From: Clostridia bacterium
GTDB taxonomy: Bacteria; Bacillota; Clostridia; Christensenellales; Borkfalkiaceae
Length of the DNA: 64,000 nt
Direction: 5' to 3'
Assembly (NCBI GenBank): GCA_900767815.1
Contig: CAAGAM010000248.1
Span: 5,397-69,396 of the forward strand
Below, one piece after another: positions 8,692 through 18,989 of this stretch. Position numbers and translations under genes: made by a program. The notes beneath the pieces were generated by a model. That model worked only from the letters and a program-made list of their open reading frames with translations, searched no databases and was not told the origin of the DNA. How positions within the stretch are numbered: the first letter of the stretch is position 1; every line of letters starts with the position of its first letter.

Positions 8692-9498
8692 TCACTTCCC
8701 TATGCCGTGTTCTTTTTTATATCTCTGAAACCTGAGGTCGGGAATTCTCCCGTCGATGTTCATTATCCTGTCGAACGGAAAATTCACGCGTTTTGCCGTT
8801 TCGAGAAAAAGTTTGTTGTCGCCTATCCTGTCGGGCGAATGCGCGTCGCTGTCTACCACGAATTTAACGTCCGTTTCGAAAACCTTGCGCCACTGCTCGT
8901 CCGTAAGATGAGTCTTTTTTGTGTTTATCTCGATATACGTTCCGTAATCCGCCGCCGCCTTGGCAACTTCCACAGGGTCGCAAAAACAATAATATCCGAC
9001 GTGAGTTATTACGTCGACGGGATTGTTTTTTATCGCGTTCACGTAACAATCGGTATTGAATTTTACAAGCCTGTCCGACGGTTTTCTGTTAAAAACGCTG
9101 TCGAAAATATTAGCCCACAACAGCCATGCGAAATCTTTGAAACTCTTGTAGTAAATAAATCTATGCACGCCGGCGAGAATAACGTCGAGTTTTTCGTAAT
9201 CGGCGGGTTTGACGTCTATCGACCCCTTTTCGCCGCGCAGGTTCGATTCGATGCCGAGAAGGACCTGAACGCCCGTTTTTTCGGTGGCCTCGACGCATTC
9301 CCTCTTCATTTGATCGAGATACTTTCTGCGCATGCCGAAAGCGGGATGCGAAAATCCGTGATCGGTTATCGCTATCCCGTAAAGACCCTTTTCCTTCGCG
9401 CTTACGGCGTTGTCCAAAATACTGCCCGTACCGTGACTGTAAGTCGTATGCGTGTGCAAATCGAAATATATTTTGCCTTGTTCTTCATTGTTGTTCAT
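8692..9498 (-). CDS. PHP-domain phosphoesterase
   Basis: A 268-residue PHP-family protein, probably a metal-dependent phosphatase of unknown substrate. The metal-binding His residues are visible: FDLHTHTTYSHG at the N-terminus, AITDHGF around residues 58-64, GVHRF, ITHVGYY, and SDAHSPD near the C-terminus. The set matches active members such as histidinol-phosphatase-like or PolX-type PHP domains. It overlaps murB by 11-14 bases and is followed 6 bases later by whiA, so translation is probably coupled. A PHP gene between murB and the whiA region is seen in other Clostridia, which supports the context. Confidence 0.9.
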   Translation of the reverse strand: MNNNEEQGKIYFDLHTHTTYSHGTGSILDNAVSAKEKGLYGIAITDHGFSHPAFGMRRKYLDQMKRECVEATEKTGVQVLLGIESNLRGEKGSIDVKPADYEKLDVILAGVHRFIYYKSFKDFAWLLWANIFDSVFNRKPSDRLVKFNTDCYVNAIKNNPVDVITHVGYYCFCDPVEVAKAAADYGTYIEINTKKTHLTDEQWRKVFETDVKFVVDSDAHSPDRIGDNKLFLETAKRVNFPFDRIMNIDGRIPDLRFQRYKKEHGIGK

Positions 9499-10384
9499 CG
9501 AATTCGCCTATATATTCGACTTCTTCGGAAAGCTCTGTTCCGAAAAGCCCTCTGACCGTTCGTTTTATGCGGTCTATCAATCTTTTTATATCCCCGCTCG
9601 TAGCCGTTTTGTCGGCTATGATGAAGTTTGCGTGTTTTTCCGAAACGTAAGCCCCGCCTTCGCGAGCGCCTTTGAGTTTCGCCTCTTCTATGATCTTCCC
9701 GGCAAAATACCCGTCGTTTTTGAAAACGCTTCCGCAAGACCTTCCCTTAGGGGTCTTTTTTTGCCTGAGCTTCAAAAACTTGTCTATCTTTTCTTCGGAC
9801 TGATCGAATTCGGCGTTTTCGAGCATGAAACATGCCGAAATTATCGGCAGATTTTCCCGTTTGAAAACGCTCGTCCTGTAATCGAATCCGCACGTTTTTT
9901 GCGCCGCGACGCCGCTTGTCGTAACGACGTAAGAAACGTAATCTCCCGTCGATTTTCCGTATGCGCCCGCATTCATCGCAACCGCGCCGCCGACGCTTGC
10001 GGGAATTCCGCTTAAAAATTCCAATCCGCCGAGCCCCGAATATAACGCGGTTTTTATAAGCTCGGAAAGGCTGACCCCCGCATCCGCGACGATGGTTTTT
10101 CCTCTTACGGTTATGTTTTTCAGATTTTCCGAGAAAATAACCGCGCCTTTATACCCTCTGTCCGAAACGAGAACGTTTGAACCGCACCCCATAACGACGT
10201 AAGGAACGGCCGATTCCTTAAGCAAATAAACAACCGACTTCATCTGCTCCGAATTTGACGGAAACAGTACGCCGTCCGCCTTTCCTCCCGTTTTGTACGC
10301 CGTTTTAAGCCCTACGGGAAAATCGAGCGCGAAATCAACGTTGCTTTTTTCCGCTATTTTTGCAATGATTGCGCTATAAGACAT
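9485..10384 (-). CDS. murB: UDP-N-acetylenolpyruvoylglucosamine reductase
   Basis: MurB reduces UDP-GlcNAc-enolpyruvate to UDP-MurNAc with NADPH and FAD, an early cytosolic step of peptidoglycan synthesis. The 299-residue protein shows the FAD-binding GCGSNVLVSDRG (about residues 61-72), GIPASVGGAVAMNAGAYG, and KTPKGRSCGSVFKN, which carries the catalytic Ser. The start is the ATG at 10384, which has AGGAG 7 bases upstream; a TTG codon just before it is less likely. It heads the murB-PHP-whiA-trpS run and lies 50 bases after the solute-binding-like gene. Confidence 0.95.
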   Translation of the reverse strand: MSYSAIIAKIAEKSNVDFALDFPVGLKTAYKTGGKADGVLFPSNSEQMKSVVYLLKESAVPYVVMGCGSNVLVSDRGYKGAVIFSENLKNITVRGKTIVADAGVSLSELIKTALYSGLGGLEFLSGIPASVGGAVAMNAGAYGKSTGDYVSYVVTTSGVAAQKTCGFDYRTSVFKRENLPIISACFMLENAEFDQSEEKIDKFLKLRQKKTPKGRSCGSVFKNDGYFAGKIIEEAKLKGAREGGAYVSEKHANFIIADKTATSGDIKRLIDRIKRTVRGLFGTELSEEVEYIGEFDEQQ

Positions 10385-10436
10385 CAATCTACTCCTATTC
10401 TACTATATTTCGTTGATTATTTCAAGTGTTTTAAGG

Positions 10437-11462
10437 TTATTTCAGACGTTTTAAGCAACTTTTAATATTATCGGGCAAATTATCGCCGAAAATTTTGCCG
10501 CTTTGCGCACTCTGAATTTGCTTTATCGTCTCCGTGAACAAAAACGGACTTGCCGTATACTCGTTTTCGGAAAAATCATAGCCGTAGAATTCCCCGTCCG
10601 TTTTTCCGCCGTCCGCTCTCATCATGCTTATTTTATATAATTTTTTCTGCACGTCTTCGCTTAAAATATAATCTACGATTTTCAATGCGTATTTGTATTT
10701 TTCGTCCGACTCAGCCGTTACCGAAAGATATTGAACTATATCCGAATATCCGTGAAGGGGTTTTGCCGTAAAAGCTATCCCCCTTTTTTCAAGCCTTCGC
10801 AAATCTCTTTGCGTACCCGCAAGCACTGCGTTTTGTTCGCCGAGAAATTTAACGTAAGCTTCGCTCGGCGGACAATATGAAACGTTCTCCGCCGTTACGC
10901 CCGCAAGCTTTAACGCAACGACGGGCATTGTGTTTTCCCCTTGCGATACGATAAGCATCCCGTTTTCGCTGTTTTTGGAGTCATTATCGTTCATAAACCC
11001 GTCTATAAGTCGATTATCTTCACCTTTTTCGATAAGATAATACCCGCCCGCGCACCATGGGACGGCATATTGTTTCTTTCCGAACTCTCCGCCCGCAAAA
11101 CCTTTTTGCGGCAGCTCCCTTGCGTATTTTATAACCTCGCACGCGCCTATGCCGAACGAAATCATATCGGGAAACTCCCCTTTTTGAAAAGCCGCTTTCA
11201 TACCAGAAAGTGTGTAAGTTTTAACGAGAACGATTATCCCGTCTTCTTCACGGGCGGTAATAACGTCGTTTAAAAAATCGGCGCGCGACCCCGTGCCGCC
11301 CTCGAAAGTATCTATGTGCCAAAGGTTCAATGCCGTTTTGTATTCCTCGGTTTTTACAGGCTTTTTGTCGGGCGCGGACGTTTCGGGATAAGCTTTCATC
11401 GGCACGAAAACAGCCGCCGCAAGCACCAGAACGAACGCCGTAACTCTGAAAAAAATATTCAT
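10437..11462 (-). CDS. Exported solute-binding-like protein
   Basis: A 341-residue protein with an N-terminal signal segment (residues about 5-25, ending near MKAYPETSA) and the layout of an ABC-transporter extracellular solute-binding protein of the sugar type: an N-terminal lobe with LNLWHIDTFEGG, then KAAFQKGEFPDMISFG, PWCAGGYYLIEKG, and a C-terminal helix KIVDYILSEDVQKKLY typical of the family. There is no Cys at the cleavage point, so it is not an ordinary lipoprotein, unlike most Gram-positive binding proteins. No permease or ATPase is adjacent. A sensing, orphan or wall-associated role is possible. The ribosome site is weak. Confidence 0.7.
   Translation of the reverse strand: MNIFFRVTAFVLVLAAAVFVPMKAYPETSAPDKKPVKTEEYKTALNLWHIDTFEGGTGSRADFLNDVITAREEDGIIVLVKTYTLSGMKAAFQKGEFPDMISFGIGACEVIKYARELPQKGFAGGEFGKKQYAVPWCAGGYYLIEKGEDNRLIDGFMNDNDSKNSENGMLIVSQGENTMPVVALKLAGVTAENVSYCPPSEAYVKFLGEQNAVLAGTQRDLRRLEKRGIAFTAKPLHGYSDIVQYLSVTAESDEKYKYALKIVDYILSEDVQKKLYKISMMRADGGKTDGEFYGYDFSENEYTASPFLFTETIKQIQSAQSGKIFGDNLPDNIKSCLKRLK
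11001..11018 (-). repeat. Dispersed motif copy b (exact core)
   Basis: GATAATCGACTTATAGAC on the minus strand, an exact match to the core. It is translated here as DNRLID inside the solute-binding-like gene. Confidence 0.75.
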
Positions 11463-11475
11463 ACTTAAATATATG

Positions 11476-11520
11476 AAAAAAAACTCCGAAACAGACTATC
11501 GAAATCCGTTTCGGAGCTTA
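11476..11520 (-). terminator. Terminator after the giant lipoprotein gene
   Basis: The stem CTCCGAAAC / GTTTCGGAG is followed on the minus strand by a run of eight T, 25 bases past the stop codon. Confidence 0.88.
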
Positions 11521-11544
11521 TTAAATTTCTGTCAGCCGATTATT

Positions 11545-14500
11545 TTATTTTGCATAACTCAAATGGAAAAGGTTTTCGATATAATTCCATTTAATCTCGT
11601 TGAATCCGCACGCCGCGATGAGTTCGTCTCCGTTGCCCGTCCCAACATCGGAAATAGCCGCGGAATTTATAATTTCGCCTGCGTTTTGCCCTGCAAAACC
11701 GCCGTATGCGATAGAATGTTTAAGAGAAAGAAGCTTTGCGGCATATTCGGGATAAAGGGCGCGGTATTCGCTCAGAGTATACTCCGAATATTCCGTACTT
11801 CCTTTCTTCTGCGCGTTATCGTCCAGATATACTATACACTCTAAAACCCGCGTCATGTCCTCGGAATTTTTATCGATACTGTAAATACAGAACATTTCTT
11901 CGCCGCCGTAAGGATTTTCGGTAACGTACAACCCCTCTTTGCCGAGCGTTAAGTTTTCGACGCTATACTCTAAGATATCGGCACAAGTGATACAATTTTC
12001 CGTTTTTCCGGTATTTTTGCCCGCGAAGCTGCCTATGACGATAGAATTTTCAAGATAGATATTATCGCCCTGAGAAAGGGAAATCCAGATAGCTCTTTCG
12101 GAGAAACTGTTGTAAATTTCGCCGTCGTTCACACCGACGAGATAGCCTACGTAACAATCAAGGCTTTTTGCAAGGCTCAAATTGAGCGCGCCGCTTCTGC
12201 CGCTTAAATTGACGTTTTTTATAATTCCGCGGTTTTCGCCGACCGCTCCGCCGACCATAACCAAGCTGTCCGATTCGACGCTCAGAGTTCCTCTCATTCC
12301 CGCCATAAGTCCGTCTATAAGTCCGTTATTGACGCCTATCGCACCAGCAACGCCGAGTTTGCGGTTTGTAGAAACGGCAATGTCGGAACCAAAGAAACTT
12401 CCGCAGTCGATAATCCTTCCGCTTGCCGCAACCTCCCCGCAAAACGCGCCGAGAGAGGAAACCGAAACCTTGCCGTTTAAGGAGAACGAACAGGAAGCAT
12501 AGAGATTGTAAACGGTTCCGCTAAGCTTATGGAAAAGCCCGAAGCCGCTAACCGAAGTCGTTCTCGCGTTGAACCTTATCGTATGCCCGTCGCCGTTGAA
12601 CGTACCCGCAAAACCGCCCTGCGAGCCGTAACCTATAGCCGTCCACTCCTTATACTCGGAATAATCGCCGAGAATGTCGCCCGTTAAAACGTAATTATCG
12701 TTTAAAGCAAGGTTTATCGCCGAAAGTTCTTTGAAGTTCGAAACGGGTTTTGCGTAACAAGCGTATAAAGTTACGTCTTTTTCGACAGCCGTAACGGGAT
12801 AACCGTTTTCGTCTTCATAATGGCTGAAAATCAGATTTTCGCTTTCCGAAACGGGAGTTGCGAGCGTTTTTGCAAGCGTTCCGAACTTAACGCCGTTTAA
12901 CGTCTTCGTTTTTTCTCCGCCGAAAGAGCCGTCGCCCGAATTGAGCGTAACGGTGTAAATCGCGCTTTCGTCTTCCTCGTAAACGCCGTAATAGGTCGTT
13001 TTCGAAGAGTATTCGAGCTGCGCGAGTTCGGACGGAGTGACAAGGTCTTTTCCGTCCGTCGTCCAGCCGACAAACTTCAAGCCTTTACACGACGGAACTT
13101 CGTTAAAGCCTATCTTTTCCCCGCTGACGCCGTAATGTCTGATTTCAACGCTGCCGTCGCCGAAAATCATCAGACCTATGAGATTAGCGCGCGCCGTGCC
13201 GCCGAACGGGTATTCTTCGGAACGGAAAGTAAGTTCTACTTTTGCCGCTTTGTCATGAACGTACACGGCGCGGAAAACTATATCGTCCGTAAACGTAATT
13301 TCTTCGCCCGCGCGGACAATAATCTTATCCGTCGGTTTTACCCCGTTAATCGTCTCGCTTTCGAAACGGTCGAACACGTAATAATTTTCGCTGTAATAAT
13401 CGACGAAAGGCACGGTGACGGTCGAGCCGTAAGGCTCGTAATAATTTATAACGTGCTTAAATCCGCTCATAAAGCCTTTGCAGTAAACGCCGTCTATTAT
13501 CGTTCCGTCCTCTTCGTAGCAATATCCGTCGGACAAGAAGGCTATATTCACTATTCTGTCCTCGGCGGGTTTGAACATTATTTCCACTTCCGCGTTTTCG
13601 TCGAACGGAATTTCCGCCATATACCCGTCGTTATAAAACTCGCTTACGTATTCCTTTCCGCCCCACGTCCATTTAAGGTAATCGGGGGTGAAAGATTTCG
13701 AAATGCTGTCAACCGCGAACAAGTTGGCGGTTAAGTAATATTTCGAGCCGTAAAGCCCCGAAACTTCCATTTTAAGCTTGGTTTTATCCCCGCCGAAATA
13801 AACGTTTCCGCTTCCGTCCGACGGATCGACCGCAACGCGACCTTTAAACGTAAGAGTTATCGTCGCGGGGTTTAAAAGATAATAAGCATAGAGAGTTACG
13901 TCGTCTTTTCCGACGACAATCGACGTTTCCGCTCTGTTTTCTTCCGAATAGAGAACGGTGGTCCAGAACGCGAATCTGAATTCCCCGCGCCCGTCCGAAT
14001 AATCTTCGGGCTTAATCTTCGTAAGGTCGATAACTTCGCCGAATTCCGCGTTTATCGTCATAACCGACTTCCCGTCCGCAAATTTCCCGTCTGCCGCGTC
14101 GAAAGTTATTTTACGAACCTGATTTTTCTCGCTGTAACGCGCTTTGAACGTAAGTTCGGTTTTTATCGCCCCGCCGATATCCTTTTCACTGCCGACGACG
14201 TATTTTTCCGCGTCGACGCCCCAATCGATAAAGGCGAAATCGGATTTTCCGCTCTCGTCGCCGCGCGTCGGATCGGCGATTTTTTCGCTTGCGATGATTT
14301 CTTTAAGCGTTTTGCCGAAATAATCGCCCGATATTATCTTATAGCAATATTCGTAGCCGTAATCGCTGTAATTTATAAAATACAGCGTCGCTTTCGCGCT
14401 TCTCTCTTCGAAAACGGGCGTGTATACCGCCGAGGAAACGAAAGCCGTTCTTATTCCGTACGGCATAACTTCGCCGTATCGGTTCTTCCAGCCCGCAAAC

Positions 14501-17500
14501 GAATAATATTTCTTTGCGGACATATCGAAATAATCGTTAAGCTTCGGGAAGGAATAAAACGCCTCGTCATCCGTTGAACCGTACGTCCAGCTCTTTCCCG
14601 TTATCACCGCCGCTCTGTCTCCGTTTGCGCGGGTTTCGTAGTCCGTACCGTAAGCGAAAGACTGCAAAGGATCGGTTATGACAAACTCCGCCGTGAGAGA
14701 TTTGTAGGCGTAAGTTGCGGTGACGTTTATCGTTAAGTCTCCGCTCGGCATTTCGGCGGGTATACCCGTGGCGTTCCACTCGGTTTTATAACTTCCGAAA
14801 GCTTCGTCTATCTTATCTCTCGGGTAGCCAGTAAGTCTGCCGACGATAGTTTTGTCGTCGTAATTGATTTTTATGAGTTCGAGGTTGATTTTTTCGCCCT
14901 CTTTAACGCCGTAATCCCCTATACTCTTGCCGTTCGCGACTATATTTATATAATATACGGGCAGTTCGGCATAACCTTTGCGCTCGAAAAGGACGTAATA
15001 AATTCTGTTTTTATCGACGTTCGGCATGTCGTCGACGCCGTAATATCTGCAATTCGCTTCGTCCGCGGGATTTATGTCGCGATAGCCCGTTATGACGTAG
15101 GTTTTGCCGTTTTCGGTAAACTCCGAGCCTATCGCGAAGCTTTCGGGCGGGAGAGGACGGATAACGCCCGACTCGTAATCGAATGATTTATATTCTGCTT
15201 TTATCCGCTTTATTGTTTCCGTCTGCAAAACGTAAGTTTCGGTGAACACGCCTTCGTCGGAATAATTCGCATAGAATTCGATTCCGCCGTAAATGCCCTT
15301 CAAGCCGTTTTTGTAAAGATCCGACGTTACGTCCACGTGAACCACGGGATAAGTTCCGCTTTGAACGCCGATATTTTTAAATTCCGGCTTCTCGCCGTTC
15401 ACGGTGAAATAATCGTTATAGAAATTCAACCCGCATCCGCTCGAATAACCGTCGTATTTCTTGCCGTTTATCGCGGGGATAGGAATTTTATCCGTCAGAA
15501 GTATCAGATATCCGGTATCTTCAGCAAAAACGGCTTTGGTTTCAAGCGCGAAACTGTAATTCAGAATGGTATCCGCGTTTGCGTATTCGGGTGTGTAGAA
15601 TTTCGCCGTGAACGTTTTCACTTTCCATTTGAGACGATAAAACGTCGTAGAGAAATCGCCGTAAGTCACCTTCCCGAACGTTCCGTCCCAATTCTCGTCA
15701 ACCTTATTTCCGAGATGAGGATAATATTTCTCCCACAAATCGGACATGTCGATATAATACCCCGCGCGGACGGGAAGATCGGCTTCCGTAATTTCGGGCG
15801 GAACGACGAATTCGCCTTCGGTGAACGTATATCTGTAAAGCTCGTCGTTCACCGTTCCCGCGCCCGTTTTATACATATTCATGAACGCGCTGTCTTTAAC
15901 GGCAAGGTCTCTGCCCGCGGGATTAAAATATTCCATATATAATATTCTTTCGATTCCGCTTGCGTAAACGCCGTTTTTCTCGACGAGCCTGACTTTCACC
16001 GCGAATTTAAGCGATTTCAGCTGATAATCCCTGCTAACCGCAACGGATACGCCCGAAGTTATACGCACGTGCTTTTGATAATCTTCCGTCTGATAATCGG
16101 GCGCGTCGTAAAACTCCGCTTCATAATCGAACGTCGCGCCGTAACGGTTATACGTCGCGTTATCCGTGACGACTTCGCCCGTAACTATGTCGAGATAATC
16201 CATACGGATAGCGCTCATGCGAATCGTCGCGTATCTCTTGGTTATAACGTAAGGATCGTCGGGCGAATTTATGCGCTCGGTAAACTTGCGCGGAATAAGC
16301 CTTTCGCCCACGCCGTAAAGCTTTATTTTAAAATCGAAAAGGTCGGTGTTGATATCGTAAACCAAAAACTTCGCGCCGAGTTTCGCATTGACGAAAAGCC
16401 CCGCTTCCAGATACAATCCGCCGTAAAGAGAGGTTGTCGAAACCTTGTTCACCGCGTCGTAAGCGTAACGGAAATTGACAAGTCCGCTAAGCTCGACGTA
16501 CGGTCCGAAACGGAAGGAGACGTAAACCGCCGCAACGCTGTTCAGTTTGAGAACGGAAAGGGAAAGCTTTGCTTCAAGCCCCACTCTGAAACCGACCTGC
16601 CCCTTTAAGGTAATGTCGATTTCGAGTTCGTTTTCGGTCGTCGCGCGGGTAAATCTGAACCCGTCGTACATCTTCGGCTTTCCGCCGCCCTCGGCGGCTT
16701 CGCCGTTTGTAAGCGTTGCCGATTCGACGTAATGATGAGAAAATTCGATATAAAGTCCCGCGCGCGCACCCAAAGAACCTACGACGTTGAAATCGAGCTG
16801 CAGGGAGACTATCGGAACGAAAATAGGAATTTGCCCGAGCGGAATGTTGAAAATATCGACGTATTCAAGTTCGGAATCCTCCTCATCCCAAAGCGGACTT
16901 CCCGAAATCGCCTCGGCAAACTTGTTTTGTCCGTCCTTGTTCGCGTCTATTATATCCTGTATTTCCTCGGAAATATCGATTCTGCCGTGAATGTCGTCGG
17001 TTGCGTCCGCAAACTCGACCGAAGCCTGAATGCCTATGGAAAAATCGTTTGAAAGATCGACCCTTATATCCGTATAGAACCACAATAACGGGTTGAGGGT
17101 TACTTTGCGGGATTTGCAGAGCGTGTAGTTATATTCCACCGACGTGGAATTACTTATCTTAACCGAAACGGCGAGTTTGAAGTTCTTTATCTGCATTTCG
17201 CCGCCGATTTCTATCCCAAACGCAAGACTTGTTCCTTTTATGTCGATTTTAACTTTCGGACGGCTGAACGAGAACATCGAAACTTGTTCGATAAACTCCG
17301 CTCTTTCCTTTTTCGTAGGCATCTTGTCTGCATATTCCGTCACGGCGGAAGAGGTTGCGAGAGCGTTCGCAACGGCTGTTTTAAGCCTTACGATACCCTC
17401 GTTTTCCTCGACGTTTTTCAAAATCTCCTCCTCGGAAAGTTTGATAACGCCTTCGAGTTCGGCTTTTGCCGACCCGTATACGTCGAGTTCGGAATACACG

Positions 17501-18696
17501 TCGTCCGCATTCGGCGTAACCACGTCAAGAACGAGAAATTCATCCGTAAAAATTTCGTTTCCGACGACGTACTGCATCGTTTCTCTTTTCGCCGCGATAA
17601 CCTTGCAGATATAATCGTTGTCCGCCGCTTCTTCTCCCTCGCCCACGGTTAAAATATCGCCCTCGGCAATAATTTCGTCTGTTTTAACGACCATGCGGTT
17701 TACCTGTTTTTCAAGTCCGCCGTCGATATATGTATAAACCTCTTCTTCAAGCCCCGCAAGTTTGTTTCCGCGTATGTGCTTTGCGGGATTTTTTATTATT
17801 ATTTCGCGTTCTTCCTTGAAAACGGTTACCGTAACCTCGTCCGCCTCCTCGACGTCGTTTCCGTCAACGCCGAGAATTTTAACGGAGGTCGACAAAGCTT
17901 TTATAAAATAAACTTCGCCATCGGTAAGTCCGTTTACGGATTCTATTACGAATTCGTTTTTCTTCTCCGCTCCGTTTTCCGTTTGCGGCTTGCAGATAAA
18001 TTCCACATCGTCTTCGCCGCCCGTCTTGAACGAAAGATAATCCCCCGCGTTTTCGTCGTGAAGAATTATTCCGTCCGTTCTGACGATAATTTCGGGCGAA
18101 GTCGAGATGTTTTTAACGCTTTTTACCTTCTTTATCGTTCCCGCGGCTTCGCCCGAAAAACCCGCATAAAGAGTTAAGGGGTTATGCGCCCGATCGTCCT
18201 CGGAAACTTTTTTTTGACACGTCCGATCATAATGCCAGCCCGTGAAGACAAACCCCGCCTTGTAAGAAGGGGACAACGCGCCGATTTTTTCGCCTTCGCC
18301 GACGACTGTGTCGTCAACGGCAGTTCCGCCCGACGGGTCGAACGTTATGGTAACGCCCCACCGCGCATAAACGGAAGTGTTTTCGTTCAGCGTGATTTTC
18401 GTCGTTTTTGCGCCCGAAAAATCAGAGTTTAAATACCACCCGAGAAAAACTCTGTCGTTTTTTTCGGCTGTCGGAAGAGTTATCTCGTCGCCGACTTCGG
18501 CAGTTATTTCGGAGATATCCTTTCCGCCGTTCGTGACAAACGTTAAAGTAACCTTGCCGCCGCCGTCCGACGTACTTTCCGACGTGCTGTTGTTCTTTTT
18601 CCCGCATGCGACGAGCGACGTCGCGCTTACAAGCGTTATGAGGAGTAGAACCAGCGAGACGAGAATAATATTTCTCGATTTGAATTTATTCTTCAT
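11545..18696 (-). CDS. Giant surface lipoprotein with InlB-type and GLUG repeats
   Basis: A 2383-residue exported lipoprotein. Residues 1-31 form a lipoprotein signal (SATSLVAC, lipidated Cys31). Residues about 45-185 hold Listeria-Bacteroides (InlB B-type) repeats, recognised by GWYLNSDFSG, YARWG and FTGWHYD. A long middle part is beta-rich without clear families; further InlB-type units recur around 1200-2000 (FAGWKNR, FAFWTTV, FVGWTTDG). The last 350 residues begin with GFAGTFNGDGHTIRF and continue as GLUG repeats (GAVGENRGIIKN, GFAGQNAGEIIN). The family suggests adhesion or cell-surface interaction, but no ligand can be named. There is no LPXTG anchor. The ATG has AAAGGAG upstream. The gene is 7.2 kb, about 11 percent of the window. 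Confidence 0.9.
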   Translation of the reverse strand: MKNKFKSRNIILVSLVLLLITLVSATSLVACGKKNNSTSESTSDGGGKVTLTFVTNGGKDISEITAEVGDEITLPTAEKNDRVFLGWYLNSDFSGAKTTKITLNENTSVYARWGVTITFDPSGGTAVDDTVVGEGEKIGALSPSYKAGFVFTGWHYDRTCQKKVSEDDRAHNPLTLYAGFSGEAAGTIKKVKSVKNISTSPEIIVRTDGIILHDENAGDYLSFKTGGEDDVEFICKPQTENGAEKKNEFVIESVNGLTDGEVYFIKALSTSVKILGVDGNDVEEADEVTVTVFKEEREIIIKNPAKHIRGNKLAGLEEEVYTYIDGGLEKQVNRMVVKTDEIIAEGDILTVGEGEEAADNDYICKVIAAKRETMQYVVGNEIFTDEFLVLDVVTPNADDVYSELDVYGSAKAELEGVIKLSEEEILKNVEENEGIVRLKTAVANALATSSAVTEYADKMPTKKERAEFIEQVSMFSFSRPKVKIDIKGTSLAFGIEIGGEMQIKNFKLAVSVKISNSTSVEYNYTLCKSRKVTLNPLLWFYTDIRVDLSNDFSIGIQASVEFADATDDIHGRIDISEEIQDIIDANKDGQNKFAEAISGSPLWDEEDSELEYVDIFNIPLGQIPIFVPIVSLQLDFNVVGSLGARAGLYIEFSHHYVESATLTNGEAAEGGGKPKMYDGFRFTRATTENELEIDITLKGQVGFRVGLEAKLSLSVLKLNSVAAVYVSFRFGPYVELSGLVNFRYAYDAVNKVSTTSLYGGLYLEAGLFVNAKLGAKFLVYDINTDLFDFKIKLYGVGERLIPRKFTERINSPDDPYVITKRYATIRMSAIRMDYLDIVTGEVVTDNATYNRYGATFDYEAEFYDAPDYQTEDYQKHVRITSGVSVAVSRDYQLKSLKFAVKVRLVEKNGVYASGIERILYMEYFNPAGRDLAVKDSAFMNMYKTGAGTVNDELYRYTFTEGEFVVPPEITEADLPVRAGYYIDMSDLWEKYYPHLGNKVDENWDGTFGKVTYGDFSTTFYRLKWKVKTFTAKFYTPEYANADTILNYSFALETKAVFAEDTGYLILLTDKIPIPAINGKKYDGYSSGCGLNFYNDYFTVNGEKPEFKNIGVQSGTYPVVHVDVTSDLYKNGLKGIYGGIEFYANYSDEGVFTETYVLQTETIKRIKAEYKSFDYESGVIRPLPPESFAIGSEFTENGKTYVITGYRDINPADEANCRYYGVDDMPNVDKNRIYYVLFERKGYAELPVYYINIVANGKSIGDYGVKEGEKINLELIKINYDDKTIVGRLTGYPRDKIDEAFGSYKTEWNATGIPAEMPSGDLTINVTATYAYKSLTAEFVITDPLQSFAYGTDYETRANGDRAAVITGKSWTYGSTDDEAFYSFPKLNDYFDMSAKKYYSFAGWKNRYGEVMPYGIRTAFVSSAVYTPVFEERSAKATLYFINYSDYGYEYCYKIISGDYFGKTLKEIIASEKIADPTRGDESGKSDFAFIDWGVDAEKYVVGSEKDIGGAIKTELTFKARYSEKNQVRKITFDAADGKFADGKSVMTINAEFGEVIDLTKIKPEDYSDGRGEFRFAFWTTVLYSEENRAETSIVVGKDDVTLYAYYLLNPATITLTFKGRVAVDPSDGSGNVYFGGDKTKLKMEVSGLYGSKYYLTANLFAVDSISKSFTPDYLKWTWGGKEYVSEFYNDGYMAEIPFDENAEVEIMFKPAEDRIVNIAFLSDGYCYEEDGTIIDGVYCKGFMSGFKHVINYYEPYGSTVTVPFVDYYSENYYVFDRFESETINGVKPTDKIIVRAGEEITFTDDIVFRAVYVHDKAAKVELTFRSEEYPFGGTARANLIGLMIFGDGSVEIRHYGVSGEKIGFNEVPSCKGLKFVGWTTDGKDLVTPSELAQLEYSSKTTYYGVYEEDESAIYTVTLNSGDGSFGGEKTKTLNGVKFGTLAKTLATPVSESENLIFSHYEDENGYPVTAVEKDVTLYACYAKPVSNFKELSAINLALNDNYVLTGDILGDYSEYKEWTAIGYGSQGGFAGTFNGDGHTIRFNARTTSVSGFGLFHKLSGTVYNLYASCSFSLNGKVSVSSLGAFCGEVAASGRIIDCGSFFGSDIAVSTNRKLGVAGAIGVNNGLIDGLMAGMRGTLSVESDSLVMVGGAVGENRGIIKNVNLSGRSGALNLSLAKSLDCYVGYLVGVNDGEIYNSFSERAIWISLSQGDNIYLENSIVIGSFAGKNTGKTENCITCADILEYSVENLTLGKEGLYVTENPYGGEEMFCIYSIDKNSEDMTRVLECIVYLDDNAQKKGSTEYSEYTLSEYRALYPEYAAKLLSLKHSIAYGGFAGQNAGEIINSAAISDVGTGNGDELIAACGFNEIKWNYIENLFHLSYAK
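12313..12330 (-). repeat. Dispersed motif copy d (weak)
   Basis: TAACGGACTTATA on the minus strand, two mismatches to the core, within a GLUG repeat of the giant lipoprotein. It could be chance. Confidence 0.3.
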
Positions 18697-18923
18697 TGTT
18701 TGCTCCTTTCGGGCGCGGCATTATTTAAAAGTCTGCCTTGTTTTAAGGTTCGCTTGATTAAAAAATCCGCCTTCCGCTTTTTGTTTGCTTTTTATATATG
18801 TTAATTTAATTATATTTGTTAAAGCAAATATACTTGTTTACATATTAGCATACAACTCAAAATAATGCAAGTCTATTTTGTTTTTTCATGTGAAATTATT
18901 TTCATCTCTTATAAACGACATAT

Positions 18924-18963
18924 AAAAAAGCGTTTTATCCCGTCCGAAAACGAATAAAACGCC
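18924..18963 (-). terminator. Terminator after the rhamnosidase-like gene
   Basis: The stem GCGTTTTAT / ATAAAACGC with a T-run on the minus strand, 27 bases beyond the stop codon. The rest of the 18697-18989 gap is T-rich leader of the giant gene, without a recognised element. Confidence 0.8.
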
Positions 18964-18989
18964 TTTATTTATGTATTAAATTGCTATTT

